NCBI GenBank assembly: GCA_024693365.1
Contig: JAILLF010000016.1
Location: forward strand, 1-64,000
Source: Acetatifactor sp.
GTDB taxonomy: Bacteria; Bacillota; Clostridia; Lachnospirales; Lachnospiraceae
Direction: 5' to 3'
Length of the DNA: 64,000 nt
The notes beneath the pieces were generated by a model. It ran no database searches, had not been told where the DNA came from, and saw only the letters and a list, made by a program, of their open reading frames with translations. Positions 53,202 through 59,833 of the stretch are shown here, in pieces (the stretch's first letter is position 1; each line of letters starts with the position of its first letter). The position numbers were made by a program, and so were the translations under genes.

Positions 53202-53642
53202 ATGTTTGGTAATGGATTTGGTCGTTTTAGGAAAAGATACAGGGTATTACAATCTCAGATTTGTGAATTGGAAAAAGAACTGGATTTTTTAGAAAATAGT
53301 TTACATTCCACGAAATGGAAGGGATATAACTATGGCCCAATAAAGTATTATGCTGAGAGATATGCTAATTGTGAGGATACACATGAAAAAGAAAGAGTTC
53401 TGTCGGTGTGCGAAAAATTGGATTCTGTTATAGAAGAGTTTGATATGTTCATTGAAAACGAATATGCCCCAAAAGTATTTGATTATTATTCCGTAAAGAA
53501 ACCCAAGGTGACTCGAATTAGTACGGATGAAGTGTATGGTTGGGAAGAGGCATTTGGGAAATCATTTGAAGATTTGGATAAAAGCCTTAGACATTCACTG
53601 GTAGGTTTAGTTGAGGAGCCTGGCAGATACGGATTTTCTTGA
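53202..53642 (+). CDS. Candidate immunity protein
   Basis: A 146-aa soluble acidic protein with an N-terminal coiled-coil-like helix (LQSQICELEKELDFLENSL) and no recognised family. It begins 14 bp after the toxin-like gene (RBS GGAGAC) and is the last gene before the tandem repeat and terminator. Position directly behind a toxin-type C-terminus is the usual place for a cognate immunity gene; that is the only basis for the call. Confidence 0.5.
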   Translation: MFGNGFGRFRKRYRVLQSQICELEKELDFLENSLHSTKWKGYNYGPIKYYAERYANCEDTHEKERVLSVCEKLDSVIEEFDMFIENEYAPKVFDYYSVKKPKVTRISTDEVYGWEEAFGKSFEDLDKSLRHSLVGLVEEPGRYGFS

Positions 53643-53692
53643 TGTCACGAAATGTCACGGATTGTCACGAATCGTCATGTAATTTCACGCAT
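53643..53692. repeat. Five 10-bp tandem repeats (TGTCACGNNN)
   Basis: Successive 10-bp units are TGTCACGAAA, TGTCACGGAT, TGTCACGAAT, CGTCATGTAA and TTTCACGCAT. They begin at the stop codon of the candidate immunity gene. The 10-bp period places the GTCAC words on one face of the helix, which could serve protein binding; it could also be simple slippage. Confidence 0.8.
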
Positions 53693-53731
53693 TGGGTATT
53701 TTTTTGAAATAGATGTGTTATGTTTATAATG

Positions 53732-53771
53732 GAGAAAGCGAACAGGAGAACAAAACCGTTGGCTTTCTCTA
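53732..53771 (+). terminator. Terminator at the end of the island operon
   Basis: Stem GAGAAAGC / GCTTTCTC with a 22-nt loop, then TATTTTCTTTT. Confidence 0.7.
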
Positions 53772-53865
53772 TTTTCTTTTGCAAAAGAATAACGGCATTA
53801 TGAAGCGTCTGCTCGTTACTGATAAATGTAGCGAGGAAGGCACAAATTGTGCAGCCCTTAACTAA

Positions 53866-53874
53866 CTAAAAGCG
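53866..53874. repeat. Left 9-bp target-site duplication of the IS
   Basis: CTAAAAGCG directly precedes the left IS end and is repeated at 55555-55563 directly after the right end. Confidence 0.85.
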
Positions 53875-53920
53875 AATAGAGTAAAGATTTAGTTGGTTGA
53901 TAAAAAAAGATAAAAAAAGA

Positions 53921-53990
53921 GAGAGTAATCTTTAATCCTTTGGTACAATGGTTTTGGACAAAAATCAAAAACTAAAGGAGGATTACTCTC
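53921..53990 (+). promoter_or_regulatory. Transposase promoter inside an RBS-masking inverted repeat
   Basis: GAGAGTAATC (53921-53930) is the exact complement of GATTACTCTC (53981-53990), which lies between the RBS AAAGGAG and the transposase ATG. A -10-like TACAAT (53944-53949) lies between the arms. Transcripts from this internal promoter would lack the first arm, while readthrough from outside would include it and could hide the start. Confidence 0.55.
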
Positions 53991-55445
53991 ATGAGTATTG
54001 TATCACTTTTTGACGAATTAGCGAAGAGTATTTTTGCGGCGGAGGAGAATTTTTTTCAGAATCCCCGGGACCTGCATTCACTGGAGACCAGCGTAAAGAC
54101 TTCCACGGAGGCGTTCGCCGCCAGGTTTCTTGGTGAAGTGCTGTCCGGACTGGACAAGTGCATTTACGAAAGCACCTGGCGGGACGGGAAATACGCGGTT
54201 CAGCGCAGGGACAAAAGAACGCTGATCAGCTCCGTCGGAGACGTTACGTTTGACTGCACTTATTACCGCGGGATCGGCGAACGCTCCGGCTTTACGCACC
54301 TTTTGGAAGACCTCATCGGCCTGGAGAGGAACGAGAGGTTTACCGAAGCGGCGGAGGTCGCAATGCTGTGCGAGGCGTTAAAGACCAGTTACCGCGAGGC
54401 GGCAAGGGTTCTGCCTTCCAAACAGGTGATCACGAAGACCACGGTCATGAACAAGGTGCACGGGATTGCGGAAGAGATTCCGGACGCGGCGCGCGAGGAA
54501 CGCAGGTCGGTGCCGTACCTGTACGTTGAGGCGGACGAAGATCACGTGGCGGAACAGCACGGAAGAAGCGCCAAAGAAGGGGAAAACGGAAGCTTTATGT
54601 GCAAGCTGGTCTACGTATACGAATGCAGGCGGGAAACGGACGTAAAGGATCGCTTTGAGCTCGTGAACAAGTATTACTTTGGAGGCCTTTATTCGGGACG
54701 GGAAGGCACGAGGAGGCTTTGGGAAAAGGTAAACCGCTTTATAGAACTCAACTACGACGCGGAGGACTTAAAGCGCATTTTTGTCAGCGGGGACGGCGCG
54801 GGATGGATCAAGGCCGGCGCGTCCTACCTCGGTAACGCGGTGTTCTGCGCCGACAAGTATCACCTCATGCAGTACCTGAACACCGCCGCGGGGCAATTTC
54901 CGGAAGAAAGGGACGCCGTGAAGGAAGAGCTGTGGCACCTGCTTCATTCGGAACGCGCGGGCGCGAAAAAAAGATTTGACGCGTACACGGGCGTGATGAC
55001 GGAGAAGGCTAAAAATCCAAAGGTCGTGGAGCAGTTAAGGGCATACGTTTTGGGCAACTGGAGTGCCGTGAGAAGAACGCTTAAAAACAAGCTCCTTACG
55101 GGATGCAGCGCGGAAAGCCACGTAAGCCACGTGCTTTCGGACCGCCTCAGCTCCAGACCGATGGGCTGGAGCCAGTCGGGCGCGGACAGGATGAGCAAGC
55201 TGCGCTGTTACGAGAGAAACAACGGGCGCGAGAAGATCATAGACCTGGTCAGGTACAGCCGCGAACGGCGAAGAATGGGCGCAACGGGAACGGAAGACCT
55301 GAGCCCGCGCGAATTGTCGGTGCACGACGTCACGGATTATCACCGCAGTCAGGCGAGGGCGTACATCGAACGGATCCAGGCGCACATACCGTTTGCCTCG
55401 ATCAGAAAGATGTTGTTCGTACGGGATCACATGGATTTGCTTTAG
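53991..55445 (+). CDS. ISLre2-family transposase
   Basis: A 484-aa transposase (UPF0236/ISLre2). Recognisable blocks are VGDVTFDCTYYR, YLYVEADEDHV (likely first catalytic Asp region), IFVSGDGAGWIKAG, FCADKYHLMQYL, a long helical stretch, and the C-terminal SHVLSDRLSSRPMGWSQSGADRMSKLR, the conserved end region. Full length, no stop or frameshift. The base composition is GC-rich, like the chromosome and unlike the neighbouring island, so the element probably came from a host-like replicon. RBS is AAAGGAGG. Confidence 0.93.
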   Translation: MSIVSLFDELAKSIFAAEENFFQNPRDLHSLETSVKTSTEAFAARFLGEVLSGLDKCIYESTWRDGKYAVQRRDKRTLISSVGDVTFDCTYYRGIGERSGFTHLLEDLIGLERNERFTEAAEVAMLCEALKTSYREAARVLPSKQVITKTTVMNKVHGIAEEIPDAAREERRSVPYLYVEADEDHVAEQHGRSAKEGENGSFMCKLVYVYECRRETDVKDRFELVNKYYFGGLYSGREGTRRLWEKVNRFIELNYDAEDLKRIFVSGDGAGWIKAGASYLGNAVFCADKYHLMQYLNTAAGQFPEERDAVKEELWHLLHSERAGAKKRFDAYTGVMTEKAKNPKVVEQLRAYVLGNWSAVRRTLKNKLLTGCSAESHVSHVLSDRLSSRPMGWSQSGADRMSKLRCYERNNGREKIIDLVRYSRERRRMGATGTEDLSPRELSVHDVTDYHRSQARAYIERIQAHIPFASIRKMLFVRDHMDLL

Positions 55446-55554
55446 GGTTTTGACATTTGGAACCGAAAGAGGTAAAATGAATTGCGTTCTGCAAAATCAT
55501 GGTATTCTAAGGTTTCTTTTTTTGATTCCCAACCAACAACAACTTTACTCTATC

Positions 55555-55563
55555 CTAAAAGCG
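55555..55563. repeat. Right 9-bp target-site duplication of the IS
   Basis: CTAAAAGCG, identical to 53866-53874. Confidence 0.85.
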
Positions 55564-55570
55564 GAATAAG

Positions 55571-55599
55571 TTGACGATTTGGTTTTTATTGGTTATAAT
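55571..55599 (+). promoter_or_regulatory. Consensus-like promoter right of the IS
   Basis: TTGACG (55571-55576) and TATAAT (55594-55599) are 17 bp apart, 8 bp beyond the target duplication. The remaining 130 bp to the next promoter hold no gene I can support. Confidence 0.6.
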
Positions 55600-55722
55600 T
55601 CTCTAGGACATATGTCATTCTTAAATTGAATGTTTTTCATTTCATATTGGCAATTCGCCAGTTTTCACCATCTTATAAACATATGTTAGCATTGACGGTA
55701 TTGTTTTTCGTATTGTTTTTTA

Positions 55723-55751
55723 TTGACGAATGGACGCATTAATGCTATCAT
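55723..55751 (+). promoter_or_regulatory. Promoter of the toxin-antitoxin remnant
   Basis: TTGACG (55723-55728) and TATCAT (55746-55751) are 17 bp apart, about 28 bp before the toxin-remnant start. Confidence 0.55.
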
Positions 55752-55778
55752 AAATATAACTAAAGAAGAGGGATTTTG

Positions 55779-55907
55779 ATGTTTGAAATCGAGTTTTATC
55801 ACGACAAAAATGGATTTAGTGATATCCCCCAAACCCCGCGTAGAGAAATCATGAGGGCTAAAGTAGAGCGTGATGATTGGAAATCAAGAAAGAGGCGAAA
55901 AGAATGA
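55779..55907 (+). pseudogene. HigB/RelE-type toxin with internal deletion
   Basis: A 42-codon ORF. Its first 16 residues (MFEIEFYHDKNGFSDI) match the start, and the rest (PQTPRREIMRAKVERDDWK) the C-terminal end, of HigB/Gp49-like mRNA interferases, which are normally about 110-120 aa. The middle, including the active-site region, is missing, with the frame preserved. The start and the overlap with the antitoxin are intact, so it could still allow coupled translation of the antitoxin while being inactive as a toxin. Confidence 0.65.
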
Positions 55908-56194
55908 GTGATTGGAAGGAATATAAGAACCGCGTTAGAGAGACAAATCCAGAGATAGGGAAAGACATTGATGAGGCTGAAAAGATTTCTGCCATTGTGG
56001 GTGAGATGATTAAGCAACGGCAAAATCTAAAACTATCGCAGAGAGATTTGGCAGAGCTTTGCGGTATTCCACATTCATCTGTAGCAAGGATTGAATCAGG
56101 AAAAACAACGCCAAATCTTTCGACGTTGATTAAGATTTTTAACCAACTTGGACTAAGTCTATCCGTTAAAACTGCCAAGAGAATGAAAAGGTAA
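55904..56194 (+). CDS. HigA-type XRE antitoxin
   Basis: A 96-aa protein with an XRE HTH (IVGEMIKQRQNLKLSQRDLAELCGIPHSSVARIESGKTTPNLSTLIKIFNQLG, about residues 28-80) and a short N-terminal helix, as in antitoxins encoded after HigB-type toxins. The ATG at 55904 overlaps the toxin stop (ATGA) and is preferred over an in-frame start at 55877. The gene appears intact although its toxin partner is gutted; it may persist as a stand-alone repressor. Confidence 0.8.
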   Translation: MSDWKEYKNRVRETNPEIGKDIDEAEKISAIVGEMIKQRQNLKLSQRDLAELCGIPHSSVARIESGKTTPNLSTLIKIFNQLGLSLSVKTAKRMKR

Positions 56195-56218
56195 AAACCT
56201 GAAAGGAAGTAGGTGATC

Positions 56219-57136
56219 ATGAGATACTTTTTGGAAAATAACAGGATCAAAGTTGAAATCGATTCGTTTGGAGCCGAGATTAAATCGGTGATTAACAAGA
56301 ATAACATGCGGGAGTATATGTGGTATGGGAATCCAAAGTATTGGGGGCGGACGTCGCCGGTGTTATTTCCGTTTGTGGGGAGTTTGAAGGAGAAGAAGTA
56401 TCGGTGGAAGGGCAAGGAGTATGCCATGGGGCAGCATGGATTCGCGAGGGACATGGAGTTTGAACTTATGAGCCAGGCGGACGACGAGATCTGGTTTCAA
56501 CTGAAGGCGAATGAGGATACGCTTAAAAAATATCCGTTTGATTTCACGCTGAAGATTGGTTATAAGCTGGAGGCGGGAGAGGAAACGGATGACGTAAAGG
56601 TCATGTGGAAGGTTTATAATCCGGCGGAGGAAGTGATGTATTTTTCCATTGGGGCGCATCCGGCGTTTTTGTGTCCTTTTCACGGATTCCGTAAGGACGC
56701 GGCAGGGTGCAAGGAGGGTTATCAGCTTTATTTCGAGGGCGTGGACGTGATTCATCATCATGGCAATGACGTTGCGACGGGGCTTGCGCTGCGCGAGGAT
56801 CTGGAAATGCCGTTGGAGAACGGGTACGTTACGATCACCAGTGATTTCTTCGACCGTTGCACGTACATGATCGAGGGGAAGCAGACGGGATGCGTAGGAA
56901 TCGCGGATGAAGAAGGGAAACACATTGTTGACGTGTGTTTTGACGCGCCTCTCTTCGCCATCTGGTCGCCGGAAAAGAAAAATGCTCCGTTTCTGTGTAT
57001 TGAGCCGTGGTACGGGAGATGCGACGCGGTGGATTTTGAAGGAGATTTGATCCAAAGGGAGTATACCAATGTCCTTGCGGCTGGTGAGACATTTGAAGGC
57101 GGATACGTCATGAAATTTTATGAATATTATTACTAA
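56219..57136 (+). CDS. Aldose 1-epimerase-family protein (LacX-like)
   Basis: A 305-aa cytosolic beta-sandwich protein of the aldose 1-epimerase family, LacX/YeaD-type. Motifs are SFGAEIKSVINKNNMREYMWYGNP, the substrate-site MGQHGFARDMEF (His about residue 69), ISIGAHPAF-like FSIGAHPAFLCPF (catalytic His, about 147) and the C-terminal CIEPWYGRCD. It probably interconverts anomers of a sugar or sugar phosphate. RBS is GGAAGTAGGTGATC before the ATG at 56219. The host-like codon pattern resumes here. A terminator follows. Confidence 0.9.
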   Translation: MRYFLENNRIKVEIDSFGAEIKSVINKNNMREYMWYGNPKYWGRTSPVLFPFVGSLKEKKYRWKGKEYAMGQHGFARDMEFELMSQADDEIWFQLKANEDTLKKYPFDFTLKIGYKLEAGEETDDVKVMWKVYNPAEEVMYFSIGAHPAFLCPFHGFRKDAAGCKEGYQLYFEGVDVIHHHGNDVATGLALREDLEMPLENGYVTITSDFFDRCTYMIEGKQTGCVGIADEEGKHIVDVCFDAPLFAIWSPEKKNAPFLCIEPWYGRCDAVDFEGDLIQREYTNVLAAGETFEGGYVMKFYEYYY

Positions 57137-57154
57137 GTACAGGTGAGAATAAAT

Positions 57155-57195
57155 GAAAAATAGTCCACGCGATTTCCTGCGTGGACTATTTTTTT
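57155..57195 (+). terminator. Terminator after the epimerase gene
   Basis: Stem ATAGTCCACGC / GCGTGGACTAT with an 8-nt loop, then TTTTTTT. Confidence 0.9.
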
Positions 57196-57204
57196 CGGAC
57201 ACCC

Positions 57205-57233
57205 TTGACGATTTCTGGAACAAATCATATAAT
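57205..57233 (+). promoter_or_regulatory. Consensus promoter upstream of the solo XRE gene
   Basis: TTGACG (57205-57210) and TATAAT (57228-57233) are 17 bp apart. The start codon used for the next gene is about 160 nt away, a rather long leader in which a second open frame (from 57260) reads into the gene. Confidence 0.65.
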
Positions 57234-57394
57234 TAGCCTATCTAGGGAACTGGCTTTCAATGGAGTTCTCATCATTGGTTTATCAACCAAATTTTCCTGA
57301 TATTTGTTATGATGCAAGTCAATGGTTTCGTGTTCTTTTTTTGTTGCTTTTTTATTTTACTTCTGAGTTGATGATTATAAGTGGGGTGAAAATT

Positions 57395-57688
57395 ATGTTG
57401 GTAAAAAGCGATGGGTTGAGAGAAAAAAAGATTGTTGAAGAAATGATATCCAAGGATGAGAATCTTTGCAGACAACATGAATTGTTTAAAGCTGAGATGG
57501 CATTTAAACAAGAACTGATTAATGCGCGGAGAGCGAATGCACTTACTCAAAAGGACATTAGTCTTAGATCGGGGTTATCCCAACAGGCGGTAAGCCGCAT
57601 GGAGAAAAGCGCTAGCGGAACCATTCAGTCGATTATTCGTTATTTAAATTCGATGGGTTATTCCTTGGCCATCAAGAAAAATGAGTAG
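57395..57688 (+). CDS. Solo XRE antitoxin-like protein
   Basis: A 97-aa protein with an N-terminal helical part and a C-terminal XRE HTH (ELINARRANALTQKDISLRSGLSQQAVSRMEKSASGTIQSIIRYLNSMGYSL), like HigA-type antitoxins. No toxin gene adjoins it. The frame is open from 57260, but that N-terminal part is hydrophobic and unlike the family; the ATG at 57395 follows GTGGGGTG. Probably a stand-alone regulator left from a toxin-antitoxin pair. Confidence 0.72.
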   Translation: MLVKSDGLREKKIVEEMISKDENLCRQHELFKAEMAFKQELINARRANALTQKDISLRSGLSQQAVSRMEKSASGTIQSIIRYLNSMGYSLAIKKNE

Positions 57689-57695
57689 CGAAAAA

Positions 57696-57738
57696 GCGAG
57701 TCCCGGGGTCGTGTCACAGGCACGTTTCCGGGACTCGC
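57696..57738. terminator. Bidirectional terminator hairpin
   Basis: Stem GCGAGTCCCGG / CCGGGACTCGC with a 21-nt loop and a run of A on the left side. It lies between the convergent XRE gene and the aldo/keto reductase gene. Confidence 0.8.
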
Positions 57739-57746
57739 TTGCAATG

Positions 57747-58871
57747 TTAGTGGTCGAGCATTTCGGAGGCTTCCTTCAGCAGATCGATGATGGGAAGGTG
57801 CTGCGGGCAGACGCCTTCGCACTGGCCGCAGGAAATGCACTCAGAGGCGCGGCCGTGTCCTTCACTGATCAAGTTGTTATAGAAGTTCTGCGGGCGGAAC
57901 TGCTCGTTGTAAAGCCGGATGGTATTGACGGATTTGAACACGTCAGGGATGGAGATGCGCATGGGACATCCGTCGGTGCAGTAGCGGCAACTGGTGCAGC
58001 CGATCTGCGGCACGTCGAGCATTCGGTCGCGAACCTCCTGAACCAAAGCAAGTTCCTGGTCGCTTAAAGGTTCGAAATTGCGGAAGGTTTGAACGTTGTC
58101 CTGCATCTGGTCTTCCGTACTCATGCCGGAAAGGATGGTCATGATGCCGGGAAGAGAGCCGACAAACCGAAATGCCCAGGATGCGACGGAGGCATCGGGG
58201 CGGACGGCCTTAAACTTGGCTTCCAGGTCAGGACGAAGGCTGGCGAGAGTACCGCCTTTTACAGGCTCCATGATGATCATGGGGATGTTGCGGGCGCTCA
58301 GGATCTTGTACAGCGCGCCGGAGCATACCACGGGATTTTCCCAGTCTGCATAGTTGAGCTGAATCTGCACAAATTCCATCTCCGGATGTGCATCCAATAC
58401 TTTTTCAAGATAAGCCGGACTGCCATGGAAGGACAGGCCAAAGTGGCGGATCTTTCCGGCTGCTTGCTTTTCCAATCCCCAGTTATAGCAGTCTAAGCGC
58501 TCATAGGTATCTCCGTTGTTGCCATCCTCGACGGAATGGAGAAGGTAGAAATCAAAATAGTCAACGCCGCAGCGTTCCAGCTGTTCGTTGAAGATGCGAT
58601 CACGGTCGTCCTTGTTTCGCATGCACCATGCGGGGAGCTTGGTGGCAAGCATAAAGCTTTCGCGGGGATAGCGTTTCGAAATGGCTTCCTTGATGGCGCG
58701 CTCGGACATGCCGCCGTGATAGACGTAAGCAGTGTCAAAGTAATTCATGCCTGCCGACATGTAAGCGTCCGCCATCTCGCAAACGCGGTCAATGTCAATG
58801 GCTCCGTCTTTTTGGGGCAGGCGCATCATGCCGAACCCAAGCTTTGGCATTTTGTTTAAATCAATACTCAT
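57747..58871 (-). CDS. Aldo/keto reductase with C-terminal ferredoxin domain
   Basis: A 374-aa oxidoreductase. The (beta/alpha)8 AKR domain (about 1-290) begins LGFGMMRLPQ, with the catalytic Asp/Tyr in YFDTAYVYHGG (about 39-49) and the Lys/His expected in later strands (MLATKLPAW, LLHSVEDG). The C-terminal 90 residues hold cysteine sets CTSCRYCTDGCP and CISCGQCEGVCP for two 4Fe-4S clusters. Such fusions occur widely in anaerobes; the electron donor is probably ferredoxin or NAD(P)H, and the substrate is unknown. RBS is AAAGGAGG on the minus strand. Confidence 0.93.
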   Translation of the reverse strand: MSIDLNKMPKLGFGMMRLPQKDGAIDIDRVCEMADAYMSAGMNYFDTAYVYHGGMSERAIKEAISKRYPRESFMLATKLPAWCMRNKDDRDRIFNEQLERCGVDYFDFYLLHSVEDGNNGDTYERLDCYNWGLEKQAAGKIRHFGLSFHGSPAYLEKVLDAHPEMEFVQIQLNYADWENPVVCSGALYKILSARNIPMIIMEPVKGGTLASLRPDLEAKFKAVRPDASVASWAFRFVGSLPGIMTILSGMSTEDQMQDNVQTFRNFEPLSDQELALVQEVRDRMLDVPQIGCTSCRYCTDGCPMRISIPDVFKSVNTIRLYNEQFRPQNFYNNLISEGHGRASECISCGQCEGVCPQHLPIIDLLKEASEMLDH

Positions 58872-58959
58872 CGATGGTACCTCCTTTTTGAAGTTCTCTA
58901 ATTTTGTTATTTTTGATCAAAATTCAATCGTTACGGGATGGAAACTCCTTCTAAAAATC

Positions 58960-58990
58960 ATTATACTTCATCGAAGTGGCATGCGGTCAA
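58960..58990 (-). promoter_or_regulatory. Possible promoter of the aldo/keto reductase gene
   Basis: On the minus strand, TTGACC (58985-58990) and TATAAT (58960-58965) are 19 bp apart, about 90 bp before the start. Confidence 0.4.
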
Positions 58991-59180
58991 GCATATTTTT
59001 AATAATGGCAAAAAATGAGAAGAAATAGCATAAATTTCATATGCGGGATGCTTATGGAGTTCTTAGGGCACAAAAAGACGTGGCTGTTACGGGGCCGTCC
59101 GTGGTATAATAAATTTGATAAAGGACAAGCTGATGATCAAGCGTGAAAACGTTATTTTCGGAAAGGTGGATGCTGTCATT

Positions 59181-59789
59181 ATGTGCGGGATATATCACGT
59201 AAACCGAGAACTGGAATATGGAATTGAGAGTCTGATGAAGATGGTAAACCGGGAGCGGAGGGCAGGAGCCGTAAGTCAAAGGATTCCTGAGATTCGTGAA
59301 AGGGACGTGCGTCCTACGGACGAGGCTCCGATCTTGTCCTGCAATGAGGACGGGATGAGCTTGCGGACGGTTCGCTGGGGACTTCCGGGGTTTCAAAAAG
59401 GCCAGGTCATCTTTAACGCAAGGTGTGAAACGGCGCTGGAACGACCAATGTTCCGGGATGGCATCCGGCAGGGAAGGATTGTGATTCCTGCCAGATCTTT
59501 TTATGAGTGGAACCGGCGCAAGGAAAAGAATACGTTTGAGCGGACGGATGGCAAAATTCTTTACTTGGCGGGCTTTTGCAGGGGAAACGGGACGGACGAA
59601 AGATTTGTGATTCTGACAACGGCGGCGAACGCTTCGATGATCCCCGTTCATGACAGGATGCCGCTCATATTGGAAGAAAGCGAAATTGAGCCTTGGCTTT
59701 TTGAGGAGGCTTGGACGGAGTCGCTTCTTCGAAAGGTTCCCGGAGTACTTTCGAGAAAAGCAGAATATGAACAGCTGAGTCTTTTTTGA
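59181..59789 (+). CDS. SRAP/HMCES-family abasic-site-shielding protein (YedK-like)
   Basis: A 202-aa SOS-response-associated-peptidase-fold protein that covalently crosslinks to abasic sites in single-stranded DNA. The catalytic Cys must be residue 2, so the ATG at 59181 (MCGIYHV) is chosen although the frame is open from 59115. Other conserved parts are WGLPGF, FNARCETALERPMF, IPARSFYEW (active-site Glu) and PVHDRMPLIL (active-site His). It has a TATAAT-like box at 59105-59110. Followed by the membrane-anchored nuclease gene. Confidence 0.92.
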   Translation: MCGIYHVNRELEYGIESLMKMVNRERRAGAVSQRIPEIRERDVRPTDEAPILSCNEDGMSLRTVRWGLPGFQKGQVIFNARCETALERPMFRDGIRQGRIVIPARSFYEWNRRKEKNTFERTDGKILYLAGFCRGNGTDERFVILTTAANASMIPVHDRMPLILEESEIEPWLFEEAWTESLLRKVPGVLSRKAEYEQLSLF

Positions 59790-59833
59790 CTTTAGGTCAA
59801 TAAGAAAACCAAAGAAGGGGAAGCAGGGGACGA

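Larger units (their letters stand above)
53875..55554 (+). mobile_element. ISLre2-family insertion sequence, complete
   Basis: A 1680-bp element with imperfect terminal inverted repeats of about 25 bp (left AATAGAGTAAAG...GTTGGTTG; right complement GATAGAGTAAAG...GTTGGTTG), one transposase gene, and 9-bp direct repeats CTAAAAGCG on both sides, as expected for ISLre2. The intact ends, duplication and frame indicate a fairly recent insertion. It sits between the island terminator and a toxin-antitoxin remnant. Confidence 0.9.

Noticed and set aside
56363-57223. 286-aa minus-strand frame opposite the epimerase gene
   Set aside because: It runs across the epimerase terminator and lacks an RBS; shadow frame.
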